Shown here: positions 1 through 6,056 of the stretch, in pieces
How positions within the stretch are numbered: position 1 is the stretch's first letter
Layout of the letters: every line of letters begins with the position of its first letter
The notes under the pieces: generated by a model
What the model saw: the letters and a program-made list of their open reading frames with translations, nothing else
What the model was told of the DNA's origin: nothing
Database searches by the model: none
Assembly: GCA_002686955.1 (NCBI GenBank)
Contig: NYZA01000141.1
Location: forward strand, 1-12,999
DNA length: 12,999 nt
Source: Gemmatimonadota bacterium
GTDB lineage: Bacteria > GCA-2686955
Direction of reading: 5' to 3'
Position numbers and translations under genes: made by a program

Positions 1-169
1 CCTCTCCCCACGTCTCCACGACCAGATCGGCATCCCGCTCGGTTTCGGACACGAGCGCCGGATCCAGATCGGGAGGATCAGCGAAACGAAGATCATCCCA
101 ACCCAATACCGACAGCCCCAGCCGCTCGAGCCTACTCGCCAGCACAGCAGCGCCCGACAACGCGCTCAC
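1..169 (-). CDS. Unknown protein, N-terminal part only (runs off the left edge)
   Basis: The frame is open from a GTG at 169 to the window edge, about 56 codons. The GTG shares four bases (GTGA) with the stop of the gene before it, a normal sign of translational coupling. The visible protein begins VSALSGAAVLASRLERLGLS and continues into an acidic stretch rich in Asp, Pro and Glu. There is no signal peptide, membrane segment or motif I can name. As the third gene after a pseudopilin-like protein and an exported protein it may act in the same envelope process, but that is inference from position. An earlier start is not possible without overlapping the upstream gene heavily. I am fairly sure it is coding and have no function for it. 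Confidence 0.6.
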   Translation of the reverse strand, partial: MSALSGAAVLASRLERLGLSVLGWDDLRFADPPDLDPALVSETERDADLVVETWGE

Positions 170-801
170 TGCTGAACCTCCAACTCCCCCGCCTCGCGGG
201 CGCGCTCTCCATTCGATCCGGCCGCCATACGAACGACCAACCTGCCCGGATCGACGCGCACCTCTTCGACGCCTTCCCAGATCGGCACCGCCTGGTTCAA
301 GCGAACCGTCTCGGCGGCCCCGAGCCAGGTCGTCAGCAGCCCCTCGATCAACGCTCTCGGCAACGGAATGCGTCCGATCGACGCACGCCGAAATGTTAGC
401 TGAACCCGCCCGGACGAGGTCCCCAATCCCTCTTCGAAGTAGATCTCCTGCGGTTCCGCAAGCTCCAAAAAGGGTCGCAGAAGAGCCGAATCCTCCGAAA
501 CCAGCGCCACCGGCTCCACCCTCAGATGCACGGCCATGTGCCCACGCCCAAACGATACCCGCGCCTCGTCGATCCCCTCCACGGCATCGACCCGGCCGGC
601 CACATAGAGATCGAATTCGTCTTGCGAGATAACAACTTGCCCGTCCTCCTGAACGCCGGCGAGCTCGCCGCTCATCAATGCATCGATCTTGCGCACGACA
701 TCACGCAGAGGATCGTCCGTATCGGCGCTCACCACCGGCGCGCCCAGCGCCGGAGAGACGATCAACATGAACAGCAAGAGAAACAGATTCGGGGCGTTCA
801 G
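166..801 (-). CDS. Exported protein of unknown function, probable CTG start
   Basis: About 211 residues with an N-terminal hydrophobic signal (NLFLLLFMLIVSPALGA, cleavage likely near ALG-A), so the mature protein should be outside the inner membrane. The mature part alternates beta-like stretches ending in VEEVRVDPGRLVVRM; this pattern loosely recalls LmeA/DUF2993-type lipid-binding proteins, but the match is weak. The frame is open further upstream, but that part reads as low-complexity Arg/Gly sequence antisense-like to nothing and lies inside the pseudopilin gene, so I reject it. A CTG at 801 overlaps the upstream stop as CTGA, with a GAGG seven bases before it, and includes the whole signal peptide. 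The first in-frame ATG (768) would leave a truncated signal. The next gene begins inside this gene's stop. Confidence 0.6.
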   Translation of the reverse strand: MNAPNLFLLLFMLIVSPALGAPVVSADTDDPLRDVVRKIDALMSGELAGVQEDGQVVISQDEFDLYVAGRVDAVEGIDEARVSFGRGHMAVHLRVEPVALVSEDSALLRPFLELAEPQEIYFEEGLGTSSGRVQLTFRRASIGRIPLPRALIEGLLTTWLGAAETVRLNQAVPIWEGVEEVRVDPGRLVVRMAAGSNGERAREAGELEVQQ

Positions 802-1409
802 ATCTCCGCCTCTTCCTGGCTCGTGGAATCCACGTCGGGCACACCCGAGTCGGGAGCGGCCGGAACCGCCGGCACCGCCGAGACGAAGGGCTCGGCCTCT
901 TCGGGCTCTTCCCAAGAATAGACACCGCTGTCGATGAACTCGTCCGACGCACTGCTGCGGATCTCGTAGCCGAACTCCTTGACCATCAAGGAGTAGGGGC
1001 TCCCATCGAAGGGACTGCGAACCGATTCCCAATCGAGCAGATAGGGAGCCAGCTCGGAGAGTCCTCGCTCGATCATCTCGGGGACGGCGGCACCGCTGGT
1101 CTCCGCCCCCGACTCACCGACACCCATCTGGTCGTCGAGCGGCTCGTCCTCGAGCATCTCGTCCATCAGTTCCTCATCGCCATCGAGCTCCCCCTCATCC
1201 TCGCCGGCCGACCAGACCATCTCGGCCATGTGCTCGATCTCATAGAGAATCTCGGCGTACTCGATCGCCCGCATATTCTCGCGGTTTTGGGCGACCCGGA
1301 TCGGATTCTGCACATAACCGCTACGCTGAATCGCCAACACCGCGGCGATCGCGACGAGCACGATGATGGTCAAAATGTCGATGCCGGCCAAGCCGCGCGC
1401 TCGTTTCAT
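798..1409 (-). CDS. Pseudopilin-like (GspG/type IV pilin-like) protein with acidic insert
   Basis: 203 residues. The N-terminus, MKRARG then LAGID and a 17-residue hydrophobic helix, has the layout of a class III prepilin signal: a short basic leader, Gly at -1 (residue 6), and a hydrophobic N-terminal helix. Mature position 5 is Asp (residue 11) instead of the usual Glu. Residues 42-62 continue the helix as in pilins. Residues 68-105 are very rich in Asp and Glu. Residues 130-165 (SPFDGSPYSL...FGYEIRSS) resemble the 'DPWGNPY...GY.I.S' end of GspG-like major pseudopilins. Known role of the family: subunit of a type II secretion or pilus-like pseudopilus in the periplasm. The ATG has an AGAGGAAAG ribosome site. 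A TATCCT hexamer at 1447-1452 is a possible -10. No secretion ATPase or peptidase is visible here. Confidence 0.7.
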   Translation of the reverse strand: MKRARGLAGIDILTIIVLVAIAAVLAIQRSGYVQNPIRVAQNRENMRAIEYAEILYEIEHMAEMVWSAGEDEGELDGDEELMDEMLEDEPLDDQMGVGESGAETSGAAVPEMIERGLSELAPYLLDWESVRSPFDGSPYSLMVKEFGYEIRSSASDEFIDSGVYSWEEPEEAEPFVSAVPAVPAAPDSGVPDVDSTSQEEAEI

Positions 1410-1457
1410 ACTTTCCTCTTCCGTTTCGGACCGAGAATCGGGGGAGAGGATAGCGAA

Positions 1458-1473
1458 GCCGCCCCCGGGCGGC
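1458..1473 (-). terminator. GC-rich hairpin between the propeller gene and the pseudopilin gene
   Basis: A perfect 6-bp stem (GCCGCC/GGCGGC) with a 4-base loop lies just after the stop of the propeller gene. There is no U-tract after it, so it is at best a weak or Rho-assisted terminator, or a 3' end stabiliser. Confidence 0.25.
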
Positions 1474-1476
1474 CAC

Positions 1477-2952
1477 CTACTTCAGCAGTACGATCCGCCG
1501 CACCTCCCGCGCCCCCCGCGCTTCCAAGACCGTCAGATAGATCCCGCTCGCCACCGGCAAGCCGCTCCGCCCCCTGCCGTCCCAGACGAACGAATGGGTG
1601 CCGGAACGCAGCCTACCCTCGTGCAGCACGCGAACCTGCCTCCCCGCCACGTCGAAAACCGCCAGACGGGCGTCGCCCTCCACATCGATCTCCACGCGAA
1701 TCGTCGTTCGCGGGTTGAATGGGTTCGGCGTCGCCGGAAGAAGCCGCACGGCGGCGGGCCCACGAGGTGGCGAACCTGAAACCGATGTCGCGGGCTGCGT
1801 CTTGCAGCCCACCCGGCCTACCAGAGCCGTGTCTCTGCCGGCGTGGTAGAGGATGCGCTCCGCGCCGGCATAGAGCACGGCGGGTTCGGCCACGTCCCGT
1901 CCGTCCCAATCCCCCTCTTCCCCAACATCCAAGAGCGGGTTGGCCGGGTTGCGAAACCAGTCGATCCCGTCGGCGGAGTGGGCGTTGCCGATGCGCAGGG
2001 TGGAGTCGTCGGTCGCGGCATACCACATTAGCCACTCGTCGTCTCTCCACTCCACATCGAGGCTCGGGGTTCCGAAGTCCTCCCAGGGATCGGAGCCGGT
2101 GAAAACGGGGGTCGATGGAGAGGTGGACCAGAAGATGCCGTCGGGTGAGATGGCGCGGCCGACCTTCCAAGGGACCTCGGTGCTGTCCTTCAGCCCGACG
2201 AACCACATGGTGTAGTCGCCGTCGCGCAGGTCGACCGACTTGAAGAGGGTGAGGTTGCTCCACGATGTTTGCCCGCTGAAGATCGGTAGGGGGGGCGAGC
2301 GTTCGAAGCTGCGGCCACCATCTGCGCTGATCGCACGGCCGATTTGGCTGACCGCGCCGTCGAAGCCCCCATAGAAGAGGATGAGCGCTCCGGCGTCGTC
2401 TTCGATGACATAGGGCGCCGCAACGCCCCCTCCGTCAAAGGAGCCGATCGATCCCTCACTTAGTGCGGGCTCACAAGACCGAGCCCAGGTGGCGCCCTGG
2501 TCGGTCGAGTAAGTGAAACCGATCCGAGTGGGGCCATACGGCAAGCCGTCGAATCCGGTGTACCAGACCTTGAGCGTGTCGTTGTGGTCGAGCACGCAGG
2601 CCCCCCAGATATCGGCTTCGTCGAAACAGCCCGGCGCCCCGAGATCGATCGCGGGATCGGGCGCGCAGCGGGTCCAGAAGTCGGCATCTTGCGGGGCGGG
2701 TGAAGAGGCGCCCACGGCAAGGTAGACCCCCGCCGGAACCGGGCGTTCCCGATCGTCGAGGCCCTTCCAGAGCAAGTCGCCGGCCGCGCCGACGCCGAGT
2801 GAAGACCTGATCCGCCGGCCGCTGAGATCGTAGATATGCGCGCCGGGCGCGTCGGCCATCAGGATCCGCGCGACCTGTCCGTCGCCGGGGCGGACGACGA
2901 AAGTGGGCGTGGAGGCGATAAGAGACGAAACAAGAAGAGCTTGCGCGATCAT
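1477..2952 (-). CDS. Secreted beta-propeller (glycosidase-like) protein flanked by FlgD-like modules
   Basis: 491 residues. A signal peptide (MIAQALLVSSLIASTPTF) is followed by a short module at about 33-82 with the FlgD Ig-like pattern (IYDLSGRRIR ... VPAGVYLAV). Residues 85-390 hold at least four repeats of 'W/FY-x-G-x-D ... IG-A-S-DG--W ... P', the blade signature of five-bladed propellers such as GH43, GH32 and GH130-like families. Residues 404-491 are a second FlgD-like domain (NPFNPRTTI ... VFDVAGRQVRVL ... SGIYL...RRIVLLK), which in FCB-group bacteria often sits at the C-terminus of secreted or surface proteins. Catalytic acids cannot be assigned by eye, so it may be a glycan-active enzyme or a non-catalytic binding protein. 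A GGGAG lies seven bases before the ATG. It lies 81 bp after the lipoprotein gene and is probably co-transcribed with it. Confidence 0.8.
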   Translation of the reverse strand: MIAQALLVSSLIASTPTFVVRPGDGQVARILMADAPGAHIYDLSGRRIRSSLGVGAAGDLLWKGLDDRERPVPAGVYLAVGASSPAPQDADFWTRCAPDPAIDLGAPGCFDEADIWGACVLDHNDTLKVWYTGFDGLPYGPTRIGFTYSTDQGATWARSCEPALSEGSIGSFDGGGVAAPYVIEDDAGALILFYGGFDGAVSQIGRAISADGGRSFERSPPLPIFSGQTSWSNLTLFKSVDLRDGDYTMWFVGLKDSTEVPWKVGRAISPDGIFWSTSPSTPVFTGSDPWEDFGTPSLDVEWRDDEWLMWYAATDDSTLRIGNAHSADGIDWFRNPANPLLDVGEEGDWDGRDVAEPAVLYAGAERILYHAGRDTALVGRVGCKTQPATSVSGSPPRGPAAVRLLPATPNPFNPRTTIRVEIDVEGDARLAVFDVAGRQVRVLHEGRLRSGTHSFVWDGRGRSGLPVASGIYLTVLEARGAREVRRIVLLK

Positions 2953-3033
2953 CAGAGAGCTCCCGGAGCGGTTTCAGGCCGTTTGACTACGCTACCAAGA
3001 AGCGCTAGAGCCGTCCCTTCATGCGCGCTGCGA

Positions 3034-3579
3034 TCAGCAGGAGCTCTGTCCCGTGAAGTCGAGAACCCGCACGATCCCGATCGCGGAGGGATCGACGAGG
3101 CTGAAGCTGAAAACCGCCGTGCCGCAAGCCCGCTCGACACCATCGACCCACTCGATCTCGATCTCCACCGTGTAGTCGATCTCGGCCCACCGCGCGTCGA
3201 TGGAGCTGACGCAAGTGCCGTCGCCCCAACAGCGGTCGACAACCTCGTGCGGCGTCGCCCGAAAGCGGATGTCGACGAGATCGGGGGAGTCGAAGATCTC
3301 CTCCATCTGCGCCACATCGTCCTGCTTCGAGAAGAAATCCCTCCCCACCTCGTCGGCGTCGGCGGGATCGAGGAAGAACTGATACTCCGTCTTCAAGCAG
3401 GCGCGATAGAGCCCGATATCCTGCTCCTCGTGCGCCTGCCGAAAGTTGTCCATCGTGTTCTGGATGCTCGTGAACGGCTTCGGCTCGGCCGGAGGCTCAC
3501 CAGGACCGGTCTGCTCGGCGGGGTCAAAGACGCAACCGGCGAGAAGCACGGCAAGGGCCGGAGCGAGCATCCGGCGCAT
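3034..3579 (-). CDS. Lipoprotein, possibly NTF2/SnoaL-like fold
   Basis: 181 residues from this start. The N-terminus MRRMLAPALAVLLAGC is a lipoprotein signal with lipobox LLAG-C (Cys16), so the protein is expected to be lipid-anchored in an envelope membrane. A Pro/Glu-rich linker is followed by a region beginning 'FTSIQNTMDNFRQAHEEQDIG', which resembles the first helix and turn of NTF2/SnoaL-like small alpha+beta domains; the 'YQFFLDP' segment and later beta-rich part fit that fold. Five further cysteines could form disulfides. Two in-frame starts lie upstream (ATG 3606, TTG 3627), but a promoter at 3617-3644 would put the transcript start near 3610, which favours ATG 3579 with a leader of about 30 bases. 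No clear Shine-Dalgarno is seen. Function unknown. Confidence 0.7.
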   Translation of the reverse strand: MRRMLAPALAVLLAGCVFDPAEQTGPGEPPAEPKPFTSIQNTMDNFRQAHEEQDIGLYRACLKTEYQFFLDPADADEVGRDFFSKQDDVAQMEEIFDSPDLVDIRFRATPHEVVDRCWGDGTCVSSIDARWAEIDYTVEIEIEWVDGVERACGTAVFSFSLVDPSAIGIVRVLDFTGQSSC

Positions 3580-3616
3580 CACTAGGCGCAAGGCGTTGGC
3601 ATCCATCGATAACAAG

Positions 3617-3644
3617 ATACTACTCAAAAGGGTCTCGAGGTCAA
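3617..3644 (-). promoter_or_regulatory. Sigma70-like promoter for the lipoprotein gene
   Basis: TTGACC (3639-3644, 5 of 6 to consensus) is 16 bases from TAGTAT (3617-3622, 4 of 6). The predicted start is near 3610, about 30 bases before the chosen ATG. This would drive the lipoprotein and propeller genes together. Confidence 0.45.
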
Positions 3645-3945
3645 GCCGCGGCGGAGCTTCGCCGAAGTCGCGTACCCTCCGGAAACGGGTCGGGGAAGAC
3701 TTTCCCGGGGGGACGCACTGGAATCACAACCCGTTCAACCCCGCCACGCATGCCCCGTCGCCGCGCGCCGATTACCGGCTGGATTCCCGGTGCTTTTGAA
3801 CGCGTGCGCCGGAGCGGAGAGCAATCGCTCACGGGCCCACGTCATAGCTCCGCACTCTCAAGTTGGCGAATTCCGCATTCACTTCAGAGCTACCGTCAAA
3901 GTTACCGTCGGCTGCCAAGGGATTTTCCGGGTCCCCAGCGGACAC
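3645..3945. other. Intergenic stretch of about 300 bp, no intact gene
   Basis: No frame here has a start, ribosome site and protein-like composition. One plus-strand frame ending in TGA at 3800-3802 encodes NPFNPAT at 3728-3748, the opening motif of FlgD-like C-terminal modules, followed by SPRADYRLDS; this may be a decayed module or chance. Near 3890-3913 the heptamer TACCGTC occurs twice, ten bases apart. Confidence 0.4.
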
Positions 3946-3986
3946 AAAAAAGACCGAAAGCCTTGGTTTTCACCGGCTTCCGGTCT
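3946..3986 (-). terminator. Intrinsic terminator of the tRNA unit
   Basis: On the minus strand a 12-bp stem (AGACCGGAAGCC pairing with GGCTTTCGGTCT, one G-U) encloses a 12-base loop and is followed by six T residues. It lies 26 bases past the 3' end of tRNA-Glu and fits Rho-independent termination of the two-tRNA transcript. Confidence 0.9.
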
Positions 3987-4012
3987 TCTCTGCACTTCCG
4001 AAGAAGTCGAAT

Positions 4013-4088
4013 TGGTAGCCCCTAGGGGAATCGAACCCCTGTTTGATGGCTGAGAACCACCCGTCCTAGGCCACTAGACGAAGGGGCC
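4013..4088 (-). tRNA. tRNA-Glu, anticodon CTC, CCA encoded
   Basis: 76 bases including an encoded CCA. All four stems can be drawn. The acceptor stem is GGCCCCT/AGGGGCT, with G1 facing U72 as a wobble pair, and A73 is the discriminator. The anticodon arm is GGTGG-TTCTCAG-CCATC, which places CTC at 34-36 (reads GAG). The T arm is AGGGG-TTCGATT-CCCCT. The sequence follows bacterial tRNA-Glu closely. It lies 71 bases after tRNA-Gln and before the terminator, so both come from one precursor. Confidence 0.95.
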
Positions 4089-4159
4089 AAGAGCTACGCT
4101 GCAAGTATGTGCGGATCAGCGTGATGCGTCAAGTCGTGAGCGCACGACGCCGGAAAAGA

Positions 4160-4233
4160 TGGCTGGGGTGCAGGGATTCGAACCCCGGCAACAGGAACCA
4201 GAATCCTGCGTCCTACCACTAGACGACACCCCA
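4160..4233 (-). tRNA. tRNA-Gln, anticodon CTG, CCA encoded
   Basis: 74 bases including CCA. The acceptor stem TGGGGTG/CACCCCA gives U1-A72, the usual first pair of bacterial tRNA-Gln and the feature GatCAB amidotransferase reads on Glu-tRNA-Gln. G73 is the discriminator. The anticodon arm is CAGGA-TTCTGGT-TCCTG with CTG at 34-36 (reads CAG). The T arm is CGGGG-TTCGAAT-CCCTG with one G-U. Its D arm (CGTCTAGTGG-TAGGAC) is nearly identical to that of the neighbouring tRNA-Glu. Confidence 0.95.
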
Positions 4234-4275
4234 GCGGATATTGATAAGGCACGAAACGGTAGGACGGCCGGGGAA

Positions 4276-4305
4276 AAACTAGCCAGGATCCGGGGCGAAA
4301 GTCAA
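4276..4305 (-). promoter_or_regulatory. Probable promoter of the tRNA-Gln/tRNA-Glu unit
   Basis: TTGACT (4300-4305, 5 of 6) is 18 bases from TAGTTT (4276-4281, 3 of 6). The bases after the -10 (CCCCGGCCG) form a GC-rich discriminator, a feature of stringently controlled stable-RNA promoters. The start would be near 4269, about 36 bases before tRNA-Gln. Confidence 0.45.
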
Positions 4306-4327
4306 GGCTGGCGCGCGCCCGCGGGAT

Positions 4328-4462
4328 CTAGTGCCAGTGAAAGGCCTTGTGCATCAGCCTGCGACTCCGGCTCAGCCGATCGGCCGCCGGCGGATCGCGA
4401 AACTCCGCCGCCAGCCCCAGGTCGGCCTGTTTCCGCAAGCTCCCAATTACCGCGTCGATCAG
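4328..4462 (-). CDS. Possible 44-residue protein coupled to the hemerythrin gene
   Basis: Directly after the hemerythrin stop another frame is open for 44 codons before TAG. Its composition is that of real genes in this window: by my count about four fifths of third positions are G or C, first positions somewhat less, second positions about half. The peptide is well mixed and charged, beginning LIDAVIGSLRKQADLGLAAE and ending RLMHKAFHWH. The only start at the right place is CTG, overlapping the upstream stop as CTGA; no clear ribosome site precedes it. It could be a small coupled protein, the C-terminal end of the hemerythrin reached by a frameshift, or the remnant of a longer gene. No family recognised. 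Confidence 0.35.
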   Translation of the reverse strand: MIDAVIGSLRKQADLGLAAEFRDPPAADRLSRSRRLMHKAFHWH

Positions 4463-4932
4463 TCGCCAATACCGATATCTTCGGAAGGAAGGCGCTGGAG
4501 TATATCCGTCTCTTCCTCTTCGTGGCGCGCCAGCTCACCCAGCGCATGCATCCCCTGCTCAACGATCTCAGTGGCGTCCGGATGCGCCTTCCCTTCACAG
4601 CGAACTAGCGCCGTCAATAGATCGTTCAGTTCGCCCAGTATTGTGCTGTGTTGCAGCTTCAACCTCGCAAGCCGATCGGACGCTCGCGGATACTGCCGCT
4701 GGAATTCCTCGAAGAGACCCGAACATTCCTCGTCATGAAAGTGTCGCTCGACCGCTTCCCGCAGATGGCCGACTACCTTCTCGATACCGGCGAGCCATTC
4801 GTCCCCTTCGGCCGAGTCGAGCCCCGAGGGAGCTCGGCGCAGCTGCTCGCGCACGTCGATGATCCCTTGGCGGATCCGCACGTGCTCCCGGTTTGCCCTC
4901 TCGGCGGGCGATGATGACGAATCGGCATTCAT
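4459..4932 (-). CDS. Hemerythrin-like (HHE cation-binding) protein
   Basis: 157 residues, soluble, no signal peptide, predicted four-helix bundle. Ligand candidates lie at the positions expected of the HHE family: His17 on helix 1 (REHVRIR), His64 with Glu68/Glu69 on helix 2 (ERHFHDEE), His95 on helix 3 (LKLQHSTIL) and His137 with Glu141 or Asp143 on helix 4 (ARHEEEETD). Known for the family: a non-haem di-iron site that binds O2 or NO, or serves in sensing and iron handling in the cytoplasm. Length suits a single-domain protein. The ATG has GGAG six bases upstream. The gene is divergent from the TPR gene at 5064 and a TAGAAT at 4996-5001 is its best -10. The substrate bound here cannot be told from sequence. 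Confidence 0.85.
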   Translation of the reverse strand: MNADSSSSPAERANREHVRIRQGIIDVREQLRRAPSGLDSAEGDEWLAGIEKVVGHLREAVERHFHDEECSGLFEEFQRQYPRASDRLARLKLQHSTILGELNDLLTALVRCEGKAHPDATEIVEQGMHALGELARHEEEETDILQRLPSEDIGIGD

Positions 4933-4940
4933 GGCTATCT

Positions 4941-5021
4941 CCGGAGATCTCGCCCCGCGCGCGACCGCGCATCGCGCCGGGAGATTAGATCGCCTATTCT
5001 ACCTTGCGCCGGAGATCTCGC
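4941..5021. repeat. Two copies of a 13-mer with a palindromic core in a divergent promoter region
   Basis: CCGGAGATCTCGC occurs exactly at 4941-4953 and at 5009-5021, 68 bases apart; its core GAGATCTC is a perfect palindrome. A degenerate relative (CCGGGAGATTAGATCGC) starts at 4977, between them. The second copy covers the -35 position for the hemerythrin gene and the predicted start of the TPR gene, so the repeats are candidate operators. Confidence 0.5.
4995..5001. promoter_or_regulatory. Overlapping -10 elements of a divergent promoter
   Basis: CTATTCTA contains TATTCT (4995-5000) on the plus strand and TAGAAT (5001-4996, 5 of 6) on the minus strand. Both predicted leaders come to about 57 bases, to ATG 5064 and ATG 4932. 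Neither has a recognisable -35, so this is tentative. Confidence 0.35.
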
Positions 5022-5063
5022 GCCCACGTAATCCCCCCGTGAACCACAACGGAAAGACCCGCC

Positions 5064-6044
5064 ATGCTCCGATTCGTGCATCCGGTCCACCTCAGCCTGA
5101 TCGCGGTCCTCCTCGGAGCGGCGCCCGATTCATCAGCCGACGAGGAAGCTCTGCCCGCCTTCGATCGCCTCTGGAACTACTCCGATCCAGCCGCGACCGA
5201 GACCGCCTTCCGCGAGATCCTCCCCCGCGCCGAGAAATCGGACGAGCTCTCCTACCGAGTGGAGCTTCTCACCCAGATCGCCCGCGCCGAGGGCCTTCAA
5301 GGCAAGAGCGAGGCCGCCCACGCCACCCTCGACCAGGCCGAGCGTCTCCTTCCCCCTGAGGGGATGGCCAGAGCCCGCCTTCGCTACTTTCTCGAACGCG
5401 GCCGCGCCCACAACGGAATCCCCGGCGCCACCGATCCCGAGGTTGACGCTCGTAAGTCGAAGGCACGTCCCTACTTCATCCAGGCGTGGGAGCTGGCCGG
5501 CACTGCCAAAGAAGACGCACTCGCCCTCGACGCCGCCCACATGATGGGGATCATCGAGCCCCCCGCCCGGGCCCTCGAATGGAGCGAGCGCGCCCTCGAT
5601 CTCGCCGAAAAGACCGCCGATCCCCGCGCCCGCGGCTGGCTCGGCCCCCTCTACAACAACATCGGCTGGGCACACCACGACGCTGGGGACTACGACAAGG
5701 CTCTCGCGCTCTTCCGAAAAGGGGTCGACTTCCACGCCGAGCGCGGCCCCTCGCGCCAGCTCCGCATCGCCAAATGGACCGTCGCGCGCACCCTTCGGTC
5801 CCTCGGCCGCCTCGACGAGGCCCTCGGCGCCCAAGAGTCCCTACTCGACGAATGGAAAAGCGCGGGGGAAGACAGCCCCTACGTCATCGAGGAGCTCGGC
5901 GAATGCCTGCACGCCCTCGGCCGCGTCGACGAAGCGCGCCCCCATTTCCGCGAGGCGCACGAGCTCCTCTCCAAAGATGAATGGCTCAGCGAGAACGAAC
6001 CGGAGCGGATCGAGCGATTGAAGAAGATGGGGGATGGAGGATGA
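5064..6044 (+). CDS. Exported TPR-repeat protein
   Basis: 326 residues. The N-terminus (MLRFVHPVHLSLIAVLLGAAPDSSADEE) is a plausible Sec signal peptide with cleavage after about residue 20-25, so it should act in the periplasm. The rest is helical. Clear tetratricopeptide repeats lie at about 195-227 (LYNNIGWAHHDAGDYDKALA), 236-268 (ARTLRSLGRLDEAL) and 274-305 (GECLHALGRVDEARPHFREA); less regular repeats lie at 45-100. TPR arrays bind other proteins and have no catalytic role of their own. GGAAAG lies eight bases before the ATG. The gene is divergent from the hemerythrin gene and ends 12 bp from the convergent hydrolase gene. The partner is unknown. Confidence 0.8.
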   Translation: MLRFVHPVHLSLIAVLLGAAPDSSADEEALPAFDRLWNYSDPAATETAFREILPRAEKSDELSYRVELLTQIARAEGLQGKSEAAHATLDQAERLLPPEGMARARLRYFLERGRAHNGIPGATDPEVDARKSKARPYFIQAWELAGTAKEDALALDAAHMMGIIEPPARALEWSERALDLAEKTADPRARGWLGPLYNNIGWAHHDAGDYDKALALFRKGVDFHAERGPSRQLRIAKWTVARTLRSLGRLDEALGAQESLLDEWKSAGEDSPYVIEELGECLHALGRVDEARPHFREAHELLSKDEWLSENEPERIERLKKMGDGG

Positions 6045-6056
6045 ATCCGGCGCCGA

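Noticed and set aside
802-1032. N-terminal extension of the exported protein to 1032
   Set aside because: It overlaps the pseudopilin coding region in another frame, is Arg/Gly-rich, and would hide the signal peptide inside the protein.
3790-4053. Plus-strand frame ending in 'APRGIEPLFDG'
   Set aside because: The ending is the well-known artefact of reading a tRNA gene backwards, here tRNA-Glu.
4159-4608. Plus-strand frame beginning 'MAGVQGFEPRQQEP'
   Set aside because: Artefact of reading tRNA-Gln on the opposite strand and then running through the tRNA promoter into the hemerythrin gene.
5133-5834. A 233-codon minus-strand frame rich in Gly and Glu
   Set aside because: It mirrors the TPR gene, whose repeats and signal peptide are clear; such shadows are common at high GC.
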